Part shown: in pieces, positions 1-5,645 of the stretch
Layout: each line of letters opens with the position of its first letter
How positions within the stretch are numbered: position 1 is the stretch's first letter
Origin: Synergistaceae bacterium
Lineage (GTDB): Bacteria; Synergistota; Synergistia; Synergistales; Aminobacteriaceae
Length of the DNA: 7,094 nt
Reading direction: 5' to 3'
NCBI GenBank assembly: GCA_012523155.1
Contig: JAAYJB010000194.1
Coordinates: 1 to 7,094, forward strand
Made by a program: the position numbers and the translations under genes
The notes under the pieces: model-generated
Database searches by the model: none
Told to the model about the DNA's origin: nothing
The model's input: only the letters and a program-made list of their open reading frames with translations

Positions 1-6
1 TCCGGG

Positions 7-43
7 AAAAAACAATGCCCCGGAAGCAGTTTCCGGGGCATTG
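7..43 (-). terminator. Rho-independent terminator of the gntR-to-cupin operon
   Basis: A perfect 13-bp inverted repeat (arms 13-25 and 31-43, core AATGCCCCGGAA) encloses a 5-base loop. Read on the minus strand, the stem is followed directly by six T residues (complement of A7-A12). The stem begins 14 bases after the cupin stop codon. A GC-rich stem plus U-tract is the textbook intrinsic terminator, and its polarity matches the minus-strand operon. No such T-tract follows the stem on the plus strand, so it looks unidirectional. Confidence 0.93.
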
Positions 44-57
44 GACCGTGATCATTT

Positions 58-450
58 TTATTCGGGTTTCATGGTGTAGAGCGAACAATCCGGATTCAGC
101 GGACGTGACGGATCCTGGTACCTGCTCTCGAAACACAGGCACGACACGGGAATATCATAGGGACCATGGATCATCCCCACAGGCCTGCAGGCGTAATAGC
201 CTTCGGGAGCAACAATATTTTTGCCTGTATCAATCATATATCCTTCCATGATATAAACTTCTTCACAAAAATCATGATTTTGGACGTTCGGGATTTTTAC
301 TCCCGGAGCAAAACGTACCAGTCTTGTGAGATTACCGGTTTCAGGATCAAAGGACAATATTTTCTCGGATATACCTTCAGGTGCTCCAGGAACCTGCCGC
401 CATTTACCGAGCAGAAAAGTATCGCTGAATTCAATCGTCTGTTTCGCCAT
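58..450 (-). CDS. Small cupin-domain protein (ChrR-like cupin)
   Basis: A 130-residue single-domain cupin, probably cytoplasmic since no signal peptide is visible. The first cupin motif spans residues 50-70: G50, Q57-x-H59, E63 and G70 keep the G-x(n)-HxH-x3-E-x6-G spacing, except that the first histidine is Gln57. The second motif is around 84-97 (GYYACRPVGMIHGPY), with His95 as the likely third metal ligand. The HGPY segment resembles the cupins related to the anti-sigma factor ChrR and acetylacetone-cleaving enzymes. ATG at 450 has a good Shine-Dalgarno (AAAGGAG) about 9 bases upstream. It is the last gene of the operon, 27 bp after dctM and just before the terminator. Its function is unknown. 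By position it may act on a product or intermediate of the imported compound, or as a small isomerase or dioxygenase. The fold assignment is fairly secure; the catalytic role is not. Confidence 0.85.
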   Translation of the reverse strand: MAKQTIEFSDTFLLGKWRQVPGAPEGISEKILSFDPETGNLTRLVRFAPGVKIPNVQNHDFCEEVYIMEGYMIDTGKNIVAPEGYYACRPVGMIHGPYDIPVSCLCFESRYQDPSRPLNPDCSLYTMKPE

Positions 451-477
451 TAAGAATCTCTCCTTTTACATTTTTTC

Positions 478-1749
478 TCATAATCCGAGGAAATTCGGGA
501 GCCATGTCACTATTCCGGGAATATAGGTTACCATCAATAATACGATAATGAGCGGAATGAGCAGCAGAACAAGGTCATGGAACATTTCCCGGAGGCTTGT
601 TTTTGCTATGCCGCAGGTAACAAACAAGCAGACACCTAAAGGAGGAGTACACATTCCGATGGTAAGGTTTACTGCTACAACAAGACCGAAATGTATGAGA
701 TCGATGTTTAAGGCCTTTACCAACGGGAGAAACAAAGGGACAAAGATTGTGATCGCACTTGTGGTGTCGATAAACGTACCTGCTATGAGCAGGATAATGT
801 TGATCACCATGAATGCCATCCAGGGAGATGTTATGTAATCGAGAAGGGTCTGGGCAACAGTCTGCGGAATCATCTTCACAGTCAGGAACCAAATGAAAAG
901 GCGGGCCGTCATCAGCACCGTCAGGATTATTCCGTTGGTAATGGCTGCGTCGATGAACGCCGTCCTAACCGAGGCCCAGGTCAGTTCCCGGTAAACGAGT
1001 GCTCCAAGGACAAGCGCGTAGGCCACAGCTATAGCGGCAGATTCAGTTGGTGTAAAAATCCCCCCGACAATGCCGCCTACGATTATGACAGGCATGAACA
1101 GTGCGAGAACAGCATCTTTGAACCCCTGGTAGATTTCCTTGAAGGATGCTTTTTCAGTGTGGCCGATATACCCTCGTTTTTTGCTGATTATCAGGTTCGT
1201 GACCATCAAGGAGATTCCCATCAATATACCCGGAATTACACCGCCCATGAAGAGCTTCGCGATGGAGGTGCTCACAATGACACCATAGACGACCAAAGGT
1301 ATGCTGGGAGGGATAATCGGACCTATGGAACCGGACGTCGCGACCAGAGATGCGGCGTAATCCTTTGAATACCCTTTTTCCATCATGGGAGGAATAAGCA
1401 GGGCCCCGATCGCTGCAGCTGCCGCAATTGCAGACCCCGTAACAGCAGCGAAGATCATGGAGGAAACAACAACAACCATACCCAGGCCTCCGGCCCAATG
1501 CCCCACAACCGATTCAGAGAAATCGGTTATGCGCCTGGAAATACCACCGACTGCCATGAGGTTTCCTGCGAGGATAAAAAGCGGGATTGCAATAAATGCA
1601 AAATTGCTCACCCCGCCGTACATTTGCTGCACGATCACCTGGAGGGGAAGCTGTGTCCCGAAAAGTCCAACAAAGCTGACGATGCCAAGGGAAAAAGCGA
1701 TGGGAACTCCCAAAAGGAAAACACCGAAAAGACCCGCTATCCATAGCAT
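478..1749 (-). CDS. dctM: TRAP transporter large permease, DctM family
   Basis: The 423-residue large membrane subunit of a tripartite ATP-independent periplasmic transporter, a normal length for DctM. It forms the ion-coupled translocation pathway for the organic acid delivered by DctP. About twelve hydrophobic segments cover the protein. Family hallmarks are visible: PLFILAGNLM near residues 56-65, the GSAIAAAAAIGALLIPPMM stretch at 105-123, GPIIPPSIPLVVYG at 143-156, the FTPTESAAIAVAYALVLG loop at 232-249, GTFIDTTSAITIFVPLFLP at 324-342 and NLTIGMCTPPLGVCLFV at 361-377. ATG at 1749 lies 7 bp beyond the dctQ stop, and a GGTGAG ribosome site overlapping that stop is 6 bases away, so the two subunits are probably translationally coupled. 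Substrate specificity resides in DctP and cannot be read here. No oddities in length or motif content were seen. Confidence 0.96.
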   Translation of the reverse strand: MLWIAGLFGVFLLGVPIAFSLGIVSFVGLFGTQLPLQVIVQQMYGGVSNFAFIAIPLFILAGNLMAVGGISRRITDFSESVVGHWAGGLGMVVVVSSMIFAAVTGSAIAAAAAIGALLIPPMMEKGYSKDYAASLVATSGSIGPIIPPSIPLVVYGVIVSTSIAKLFMGGVIPGILMGISLMVTNLIISKKRGYIGHTEKASFKEIYQGFKDAVLALFMPVIIVGGIVGGIFTPTESAAIAVAYALVLGALVYRELTWASVRTAFIDAAITNGIILTVLMTARLFIWFLTVKMIPQTVAQTLLDYITSPWMAFMVINIILLIAGTFIDTTSAITIFVPLFLPLVKALNIDLIHFGLVVAVNLTIGMCTPPLGVCLFVTCGIAKTSLREMFHDLVLLLIPLIIVLLMVTYIPGIVTWLPNFLGL

Positions 1750-1756
1750 GATCTAC

Positions 1757-2248
1757 TCACCGGCCTTCCCGCTGGAGGTCGCTATCTTCAGAACTGCCCA
1801 TGTTTTTCACCTGCCGGACCAGATCCAGCAGAAGTTGTATGAGCATAAAAAAAACAGTTAGCGGAATTGCGGCATATGAAAGGCTCATAGGGACTTTTAC
1901 GTATGTCATGTACTGGTCCATGTTATCCGTCACAAACCGGACCGAGTAAAAAAAGACCGCGCTCAAAAAAACGATGACTATCACATTTGTCAAAAGAGCA
2001 AACATTTGTTTCCCCTTAGGGGAGAAACACTGAACCAGAACGTCCACGTTCAAATGTGACTTATTGAAAATACCGACTGCCATGCCGAGGAAAACTGAAT
2101 AGGTGAATAAAATCTGGATCACATCGTTCGCCCATGGCATCGAGAGCTGGAATACATAGCGCTGGATCACCTGGGCAAATACTATAACAAACACTCCGGC
2201 AAGGCTTACTCCGCCAAGTAAGGAGAATATTTTTCGAACAACATGCAC
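1757..2248 (-). CDS. dctQ: TRAP transporter small permease, DctQ family
   Basis: A 163-residue protein with four hydrophobic segments (about residues 8-28, 43-62, 86-107 and 125-145), the size and topology of the DctQ subunit that partners DctM. Conserved DctQ signatures appear: QRYVF at 29-33 followed by PWAND at 38-42 (the usual WxxE/D position), the KSHLNVDVL loop at 63-71, and P-x-S-x-x-Y-AAIPL at 120-130. The hydrophilic tail (150-163) is charged and unremarkable. The start is GTG, preceded 8 bases upstream by GAGGAG. That ribosome site is adjacent to a small predicted hairpin and lies downstream of the large dctP-dctQ hairpin, so expression relative to dctP may be tuned. The gene ends 7 bp before dctM. 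Confidence 0.93.
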   Translation of the reverse strand: MHVVRKIFSLLGGVSLAGVFVIVFAQVIQRYVFQLSMPWANDVIQILFTYSVFLGMAVGIFNKSHLNVDVLVQCFSPKGKQMFALLTNVIVIVFLSAVFFYSVRFVTDNMDQYMTYVKVPMSLSYAAIPLTVFFMLIQLLLDLVRQVKNMGSSEDSDLQREGR

Positions 2249-2259
2249 GACAATCGCTC

Positions 2260-2278
2260 CTCTCTGTCGCTGAGAGAG
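2260..2278 (-). promoter_or_regulatory. Small stem abutting the dctQ ribosome site
   Basis: CTCTCT (2260-2265) can pair with AGAGAG (2273-2278) around a 7-base loop. On the transcript the 3' arm runs straight into, and partly covers, the GAGGAG ribosome site of dctQ (about 2257-2262). It shares bases 2276-2278 with the base of the large hairpin, so full pairing of both is mutually exclusive at three positions. A weak six-pair stem of this kind could arise by chance; any effect on dctQ translation is inference. Confidence 0.4.
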
Positions 2279-2316
2279 CTGGAGTCGCTATTTCAGAAAA
2301 ATAGCGACTCCAGCTC
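2276..2316 (-). promoter_or_regulatory. Perfect 18-bp intercistronic hairpin between dctP and dctQ
   Basis: The arms 2276-2293 and 2299-2316 (core GAGCTGGAGTCGCTATTT and its complement) pair without a mismatch around a 5-base loop. The stem begins 16 bases after the dctP stop codon. On the minus strand there is no T-tract after it (the next bases read TCTCTCAGCG), so it is not a standard intrinsic terminator. Stable intercistronic hairpins behind binding-protein genes in transport operons are known to protect upstream mRNA from 3' exonucleases and to raise binding protein over permease. That role is inferred here. Partial termination by another mechanism is an alternative. Confidence 0.85.
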
Positions 2317-2332
2317 CTGTTACAGGATTCCT

Positions 2333-3319
2333 TTATTCCAGGGGAATATTTCTGACTTTTTCCATAACTTCAACAGGGATCATGTCACCGAGGACTTTAT
2401 AAAGATCCTTCGTAACCTCCGCAAAAGCTTTCAGGTCTGGCTTTTCTTCGATCTGTACTCCGGCCTTCTTCATGGTATCCATGCGCTCTGCATCCAATTC
2501 TGCCAGCTTGGCCCGCTGATAAACGGCAGTTTCTATGGATACTTCCCTCAGTATCTGCTGATGCTTTGGTGAAAGGGAGTTAAACCATTTAGGGTTAGCA
2601 AAAACCATGGCCGGTTCATAGGTATGGTATGTCAGGCTTACATATTTCTGCACTTCATAGAACTTCATCGAGTAAATTGTAGCGATAGGGTTTTCCTGAC
2701 CATCGACGACCTTCTGCTGAAGAGCAGAATACAGCTCTCCGAAGGGAATGGGAGTCGGAATAGCCCCAAGGCTCTTCATGAGTTCCACCTTGATCTTCGA
2801 CTCCTGTACCCTGATCTTCAGGCCCTTCATATCGTCAGGGGTCTTCACGGGCCGGACGTTGTTGGTCATGTTCCTGAAACCGACCTCCCAATAAGCAAGG
2901 TTTACAAACCCCTTCTCCGCAAGAATTTTATTGAAATACTCTCCAACCTCGCCGTCCAAAGCTGTGTAGACCTGTTTTTTTGTCTGGAAAAGGAAAGGGA
3001 CGCCAAACAGCTCAAGTTCCGGGACAAAACCGGACATATTACCGGGGCTGGCACTGCCCATCTCGATGGTCCCCATGCGTACGCCTTCCCCAAGGTCTCT
3101 CTCTCCGCCAAGCTGTCCCTGGGGGAAGATGGTGACCTTCATCTCGCCGCCCGATTTTTCCTCAACGAGCTTCTTGAAATGCTCCGCGCCGATGTGGTAC
3201 TGGTGCTCAAGGCTCCCCGAGTGGGCGAACTTGAACTCTACTGCGGCAGCGAACGCCGCCCCGCTCAAAAACACCATAAACGCAAAAACTGCCGCAACGA
3301 ACACTCCGCTTCTTCTCAT
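2333..3319 (-). CDS. dctP: TRAP transporter substrate-binding protein, DctP family
   Basis: A 328-residue periplasmic binding protein that captures an organic acid and hands it to the DctQM permease. It begins with a classic signal peptide: MRR, a hydrophobic core to about residue 20, and likely signal peptidase I cleavage after AFA at 22-24. The mature part shows DctP hallmarks: the KFAHSGS start strand (30-36), FPQGQLGGERDLGEGVRMGTIEM (65-87), GVPFLF (106-111), the WEVGFRNMTNNVRPVKTPDDMKGLKIRV region (144-171) and PIPFGELYSALQQKVVDGQENP (190-211). Arg170 in LKIRV is at the position of the conserved arginine that salt-bridges the ligand carboxylate in this family. ATG at 3319 overlaps the stop of the C-N hydrolase gene (ATGA), with a strong AGGAGGG ribosome site, which fits translational coupling with abundant product. 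The ligand is unknown; a mono- or dicarboxylate is expected. Confidence 0.96.
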   Translation of the reverse strand: MRRSGVFVAAVFAFMVFLSGAAFAAAVEFKFAHSGSLEHQYHIGAEHFKKLVEEKSGGEMKVTIFPQGQLGGERDLGEGVRMGTIEMGSASPGNMSGFVPELELFGVPFLFQTKKQVYTALDGEVGEYFNKILAEKGFVNLAYWEVGFRNMTNNVRPVKTPDDMKGLKIRVQESKIKVELMKSLGAIPTPIPFGELYSALQQKVVDGQENPIATIYSMKFYEVQKYVSLTYHTYEPAMVFANPKWFNSLSPKHQQILREVSIETAVYQRAKLAELDAERMDTMKKAGVQIEEKPDLKAFAEVTKDLYKVLGDMIPVEVMEKVRNIPLE

Positions 3320-4134
3320 TGTTTTCCCTCCTGTTTGATATGTGTGCCGTAAATCTCAGGCACCCTGTCATTGAAGACCGTCAGAAAATTCCGGATCTGT
3401 GACACTTCGTCGAGGTCTATGGTCACAAAACCAGCCTCCTCGCCTTCACCGCCCTCAAAAAGGACCTCACCCTTCGGGCCGAGGATCATGGACCCTCCTC
3501 CGAAGTGGGTGTCCCCGGTGGTTCCGCACCGGTTGCAGGCTACCACGAACATCTGGTTCTCTATTGCCCTGGCCCGGAGAAGTGTCTTCCAGTGATCCGC
3601 CCTCGCACTCGGCCACTCCGCGCTTACGAAGAGGACTTCAGTTCCCCTGAGAGCGTATGTTCTGAGCCACTCGCAGAACCGGATGTCATAGCATATGACA
3701 CACCCTGCCTTTGCTCCTTCGAGGGAGAAAAGACATTCCTTCCGGCCGCCGGTGAAGTACTTTTCCTCCTCCATGAGCCGGATCAGGTGAACTTTGTCAT
3801 AATACGCCACAAGGTCACCCTTCGGATTTATCACCTGGGCCCGGTTCGCATATCCGCTCCCGGTTGACGCAAGCACAGACCCTCCGACAAACCAGACGCC
3901 GTACTTCCTGGCAAGGCCCCCAAGAAACGCGGCGGCGTCCTTTCCCTCGGGATCTGCTAGTTCCCCGGCCCTGTCCAGCGCATATCCGACGTCCCAGATC
4001 TCGGGTATGACTACAGCCGTAGGAAGATCCGAGGGAACGGAAACGGATGCCATCCATTTTTCGATATTTTCCCTGTTTCTCTTCCGGTCCCCCAGGGCGA
4101 TATCGAGCTGCAGAACACCTACTCTCAGCTTCAT
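3316..4134 (-). CDS. Nitrilase-superfamily carbon-nitrogen hydrolase (omega-amidase-like)
   Basis: A 272-residue cytoplasmic hydrolase, typical length for the single-domain nitrilase superfamily. The Glu-Lys-Cys triad is intact: Glu45 in VIPEIWD, Lys114 in YYDKVHL and Cys148 in ICYDIRF. Further family features are the DPEGKDAAAFLGGLARKYG helix (61-79), the NRAQVINPKGDLVAYYDK strands (97-114) and ENQMFVVACNRCG near 200. These enzymes attack amide or nitrile C-N bonds through a cysteine thioester and release ammonia or an amine. The CYDIRF context is closest to the omega-amidase (Nit2/YafV-like) branch, but exact substrate class cannot be fixed from motifs. The gene starts 12 bp after the DUF2848 stop with a GAGGAGGTG ribosome site, and its stop overlaps the dctP start. 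Position beside the transporter suggests it deamidates the imported compound or a breakdown product. Confidence 0.93.
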   Translation of the reverse strand: MKLRVGVLQLDIALGDRKRNRENIEKWMASVSVPSDLPTAVVIPEIWDVGYALDRAGELADPEGKDAAAFLGGLARKYGVWFVGGSVLASTGSGYANRAQVINPKGDLVAYYDKVHLIRLMEEEKYFTGGRKECLFSLEGAKAGCVICYDIRFCEWLRTYALRGTEVLFVSAEWPSARADHWKTLLRARAIENQMFVVACNRCGTTGDTHFGGGSMILGPKGEVLFEGGEGEEAGFVTIDLDEVSQIRNFLTVFNDRVPEIYGTHIKQEGKQ

Positions 4135-4146
4135 GGAAGCACCTCC

Positions 4147-4830
4147 TCAGTTTCTGTCGGGCAGGACCCGGACAGCATACTCATGCCGGATCTCCCTGCC
4201 CAGCACAGGATCTTTCAGCGAGAGGACATAATGGGATGCATACACCAGTCCCTCTCCTATAACCGGCAATGTGCCGCTGAAGAGGGCAAGTTTTCCGGAT
4301 CCCGAAGGTGCATCTTCCCGTGCCAGTTCGAACAGTTTCTCGGGGGGGAGCATCCTGCCCAGGGTTCCCTCCTGGTAAAGCTTTCCGTCAGCCCAGGTCC
4401 TCAGTTCGATGGAGTCCCAGTGCCCCCGTATTTCGTCCACTCTCCAGAAGAAAGCCCCGACAACCTTCGAGCACGCCTGTTTGGCCTTCGCGACCGAAAC
4501 AGTCTCAAGGGCCCTGTCGGTATGATCGCTTGCCACTGTCACGCAGAGATTCCCGCCGCAGTCCCGGGCAAGAAACACTTCACCTTCCCCTGAAGTAGAC
4601 TCTCCCACCACCCACAGAAGCCCCGTACTGCAGACTCTTTCGGGCTCGACCCAGTACATTGACGGGACTTTTTCGGGGGCAGGCACCCCTATTTTCCGAA
4701 GTTCCTCCACGTGGGCCATTACTCCCGCCTGGTCACGCCCGGTGTATCCCGCGGCTACGCATGCGTCCCACGAAAGGACGACCTGCTCCGATACTCCGTC
4801 CTTTTTCTGCATCACACTTACCATCCGCAT
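4147..4830 (-). CDS. DUF2848 family protein, function unknown
   Basis: A 227-residue cytoplasmic protein matching the pattern I recall for DUF2848. In order: GYTGRD (28-33), HVEELRKIGVPAP (40-52), the TSGEGEV turn (79-85), SDHTDR (101-106), the YQEGTLG segment (152-158), FSGTLP (184-189) and DPVLGREIRHEYAV (207-220). The clustered Asp, His, Arg and Lys residues (D102, H103, D105, R106, K115, K117, E154) look like an active site, but no reaction is established for the family. A longer reading from ATG at 4851 is open, yet that codon has no ribosome site (CCTCCT precedes it). ATG at 4830 has AAAGGGAG 8 bases upstream and begins 4 bp after the gntR stop, so I prefer it. Sitting between the regulator and a C-N hydrolase in a TRAP operon suggests a catabolic enzyme for the transported acid. 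Confidence 0.88.
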   Translation of the reverse strand: MRMVSVMQKKDGVSEQVVLSWDACVAAGYTGRDQAGVMAHVEELRKIGVPAPEKVPSMYWVEPERVCSTGLLWVVGESTSGEGEVFLARDCGGNLCVTVASDHTDRALETVSVAKAKQACSKVVGAFFWRVDEIRGHWDSIELRTWADGKLYQEGTLGRMLPPEKLFELAREDAPSGSGKLALFSGTLPVIGEGLVYASHYVLSLKDPVLGREIRHEYAVRVLPDRN

Positions 4831-4834
4831 TTTC

Positions 4835-5497
4835 TCAGCTCCCTTTCCCATAGGAGGACGATATGCTGTCTATCTTCCGAAGCAAAATGTCCTCCGTTTT
4901 ATCAAGATGCTCAAGGAGGGCCTCCCGTGCGGCCCTTTTCCGGCCATTTTTTACCGCGTCCATTATTTTTCCATGTTCTGACAGAACGTCGTCGTACCGT
5001 TTCTCGTTCATGGCAAGCATTCCGAGCCAGATCATTTCTTCGCTTGCCGTGTTCCAGAATCTTTGGAGAAGGGAGTTGCCGACCACCTGAAAAAGAATGG
5101 AATGAAATGACTGGTCAGCCGTGATAAAAGAAAAAAGGCTCCCCCGTGAATTGTCCATTTCGGAAAGAACAGAAGACATCATGGGGACAGCTTCACGTCC
5201 TGATCCGTCATCAATGAGAAGATCCATGGCTTCCCGCTCCAGGATCCTCCTTGCCTGAAACACTTCATGCAGGTCTGCAGCCGATACGTACCGGATCCGG
5301 ATGTTCTTCCGGGAGTTGATTTTCAGCCAGCCTTCCTGGGAAAGCCGATGAATTGCTTCGCGAACCGGAGTTCTGCTTATCCCGAGCTCTTCAGCCAGTC
5401 CCCGTTCCTGAAGTATGGAACCGGGGAGGTATTCAAGAGAAAGGATCCGTCTTTTTATCTGTTCATAGGCCCCGGAGGCGAGATTTTTCCTTTTCAT
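4835..5497 (-). CDS. GntR-family transcriptional regulator, FCD (FadR-type) subfamily
   Basis: A 220-residue regulator counted from ATG at 5497. The N-terminal winged helix spans about residues 6-70, with the GntR signature LAEELGISRTPVREAIHRLSQEGWL (34-58). The C-terminal helical FCD domain (about 76-205) retains four candidate metal ligands at the family spacing: Asp128 and His132 in ADQSFH, His175 in SEHGKI and His197 in LLEHLD. Many such regulators bind a metal-coordinated carboxylate, which suits control of an organic-acid transporter. An in-frame GTG at 5509 would add four residues, but AGAAGGA sits only one base before it. For ATG 5497 the spacing is long (13 bases), so the start is not certain. 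The gene heads the operon, and the twin palindromes over its promoter and start codon indicate autoregulation, most likely repression relieved by the inducer. Confidence 0.93.
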   Translation of the reverse strand: MKRKNLASGAYEQIKRRILSLEYLPGSILQERGLAEELGISRTPVREAIHRLSQEGWLKINSRKNIRIRYVSAADLHEVFQARRILEREAMDLLIDDGSGREAVPMMSSVLSEMDNSRGSLFSFITADQSFHSILFQVVGNSLLQRFWNTASEEMIWLGMLAMNEKRYDDVLSEHGKIMDAVKNGRKRAAREALLEHLDKTEDILLRKIDSISSSYGKGS

Positions 5498-5498
5498 A

Positions 5499-5508
5499 TG
5501 GCATACCA
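5499..5508. promoter_or_regulatory. Operator half of a pair, TGGCATACCA
   Basis: A 10-bp palindrome with one mismatch, related to the perfect TGGTATACCA found exactly 20 bp away. It directly adjoins the gntR ATG at 5495-5497 and covers the alternative GTG start. Binding here would cover the translation start region on DNA and add a second contact about two helical turns from the first. Assignment to the adjacent GntR regulator is inference from position and from known operators of the same class. Confidence 0.7.
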
Positions 5509-5518
5509 CATCCTTCTA

Positions 5519-5528
5519 TGGTATACCA
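5519..5528. promoter_or_regulatory. Operator, perfect palindrome TGGTATACCA
   Basis: A perfect 10-bp palindrome lying just downstream of the predicted -10 box, over the expected transcription start. TGGTATACCA is the core of operators known for FCD-type GntR regulators such as ExuR and UxuR (AATTGGTATACCAATT). Its location suggests that bound regulator blocks RNA polymerase, repressing gntR and the six genes behind it. Confidence 0.78.
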
Positions 5529-5530
5529 CA

Positions 5531-5558
5531 AGAATAATCATTCTTTTTTTCCTGTCAA
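5531..5558 (-). promoter_or_regulatory. Sigma70-type promoter of the gntR operon
   Basis: On the minus strand a perfect -35 box TTGACA (5558-5553) is followed after 16 bp by TATTCT (5536-5531), four of six matches to the -10 consensus. The spacer contains an A-rich run. Transcription would begin near 5524, inside the perfect TGGTATACCA operator, giving a leader of about 27 bases to the ATG at 5497. The promoter follows the glycerate kinase terminator by 14 bases. No other promoter of similar quality was noticed further down the operon. Confidence 0.75.
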
Positions 5559-5572
5559 GAGCATTTGGAATC

Positions 5573-5618
5573 AAAAAGGGCCCCGTGCCTGTTCTTTTTT
5601 CAACAGTACCGGGGCCCT
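5573..5618 (-). terminator. Rho-independent terminator after glycerate kinase
   Basis: The arms AGGGCCCCG (5577-5585) and CGGGGCCCT (5610-5618) form nine pairs. CTGTT (5589-5593) with AACAG (5602-5606) extends the stem above a 3-by-3 internal loop, closing on an 8-base loop. On the minus strand the stem runs directly into TTTTT (complement of A5573-A5577). It starts 27 bases after the glycerate kinase stop and ends just before the gntR promoter, so it should insulate the two units. Confidence 0.88.
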
Positions 5619-5645
5619 GCGGGAAACAGCCCGGTCTTCCCGGGT

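Larger units (their letters stand above)
2249..2332 (-). other. dctP-dctQ intergenic region with RNA hairpins
   Basis: An 84-bp gap, by far the largest within the operon. It holds no credible ORF and no obvious promoter. Nearly all of it is inverted repeats: the 18-bp hairpin and a smaller overlapping 6-bp stem, followed by the dctQ ribosome site. See the separate entries. Confidence 0.8.

Noticed and set aside
2620..2634. GGTATGGTATGTC within dctP as a third operator copy
   Set aside because: It is not palindromic, lies inside coding sequence and has no promoter nearby.
2624..3352. Long plus-strand open frame (242 codons) opposite dctP
   Set aside because: It is antisense to a clearly conserved DctP coding sequence, resembles no family I know and has no promoter or ribosome site that I could see. 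It is a shadow of codon bias.
4831..4851. Upstream ATG at 4851 as start of the DUF2848 gene, overlapping gntR
   Set aside because: It is preceded by CCTCCT rather than a ribosome site, while ATG at 4830 has AAAGGGAG at 8 bases and family similarity begins only after it.
5630..5644. Short CCCGG/CCGGG stem just after the glycerate kinase stop
   Set aside because: Only five pairs with a loop of five and no T-tract; the much stronger terminator follows at once.
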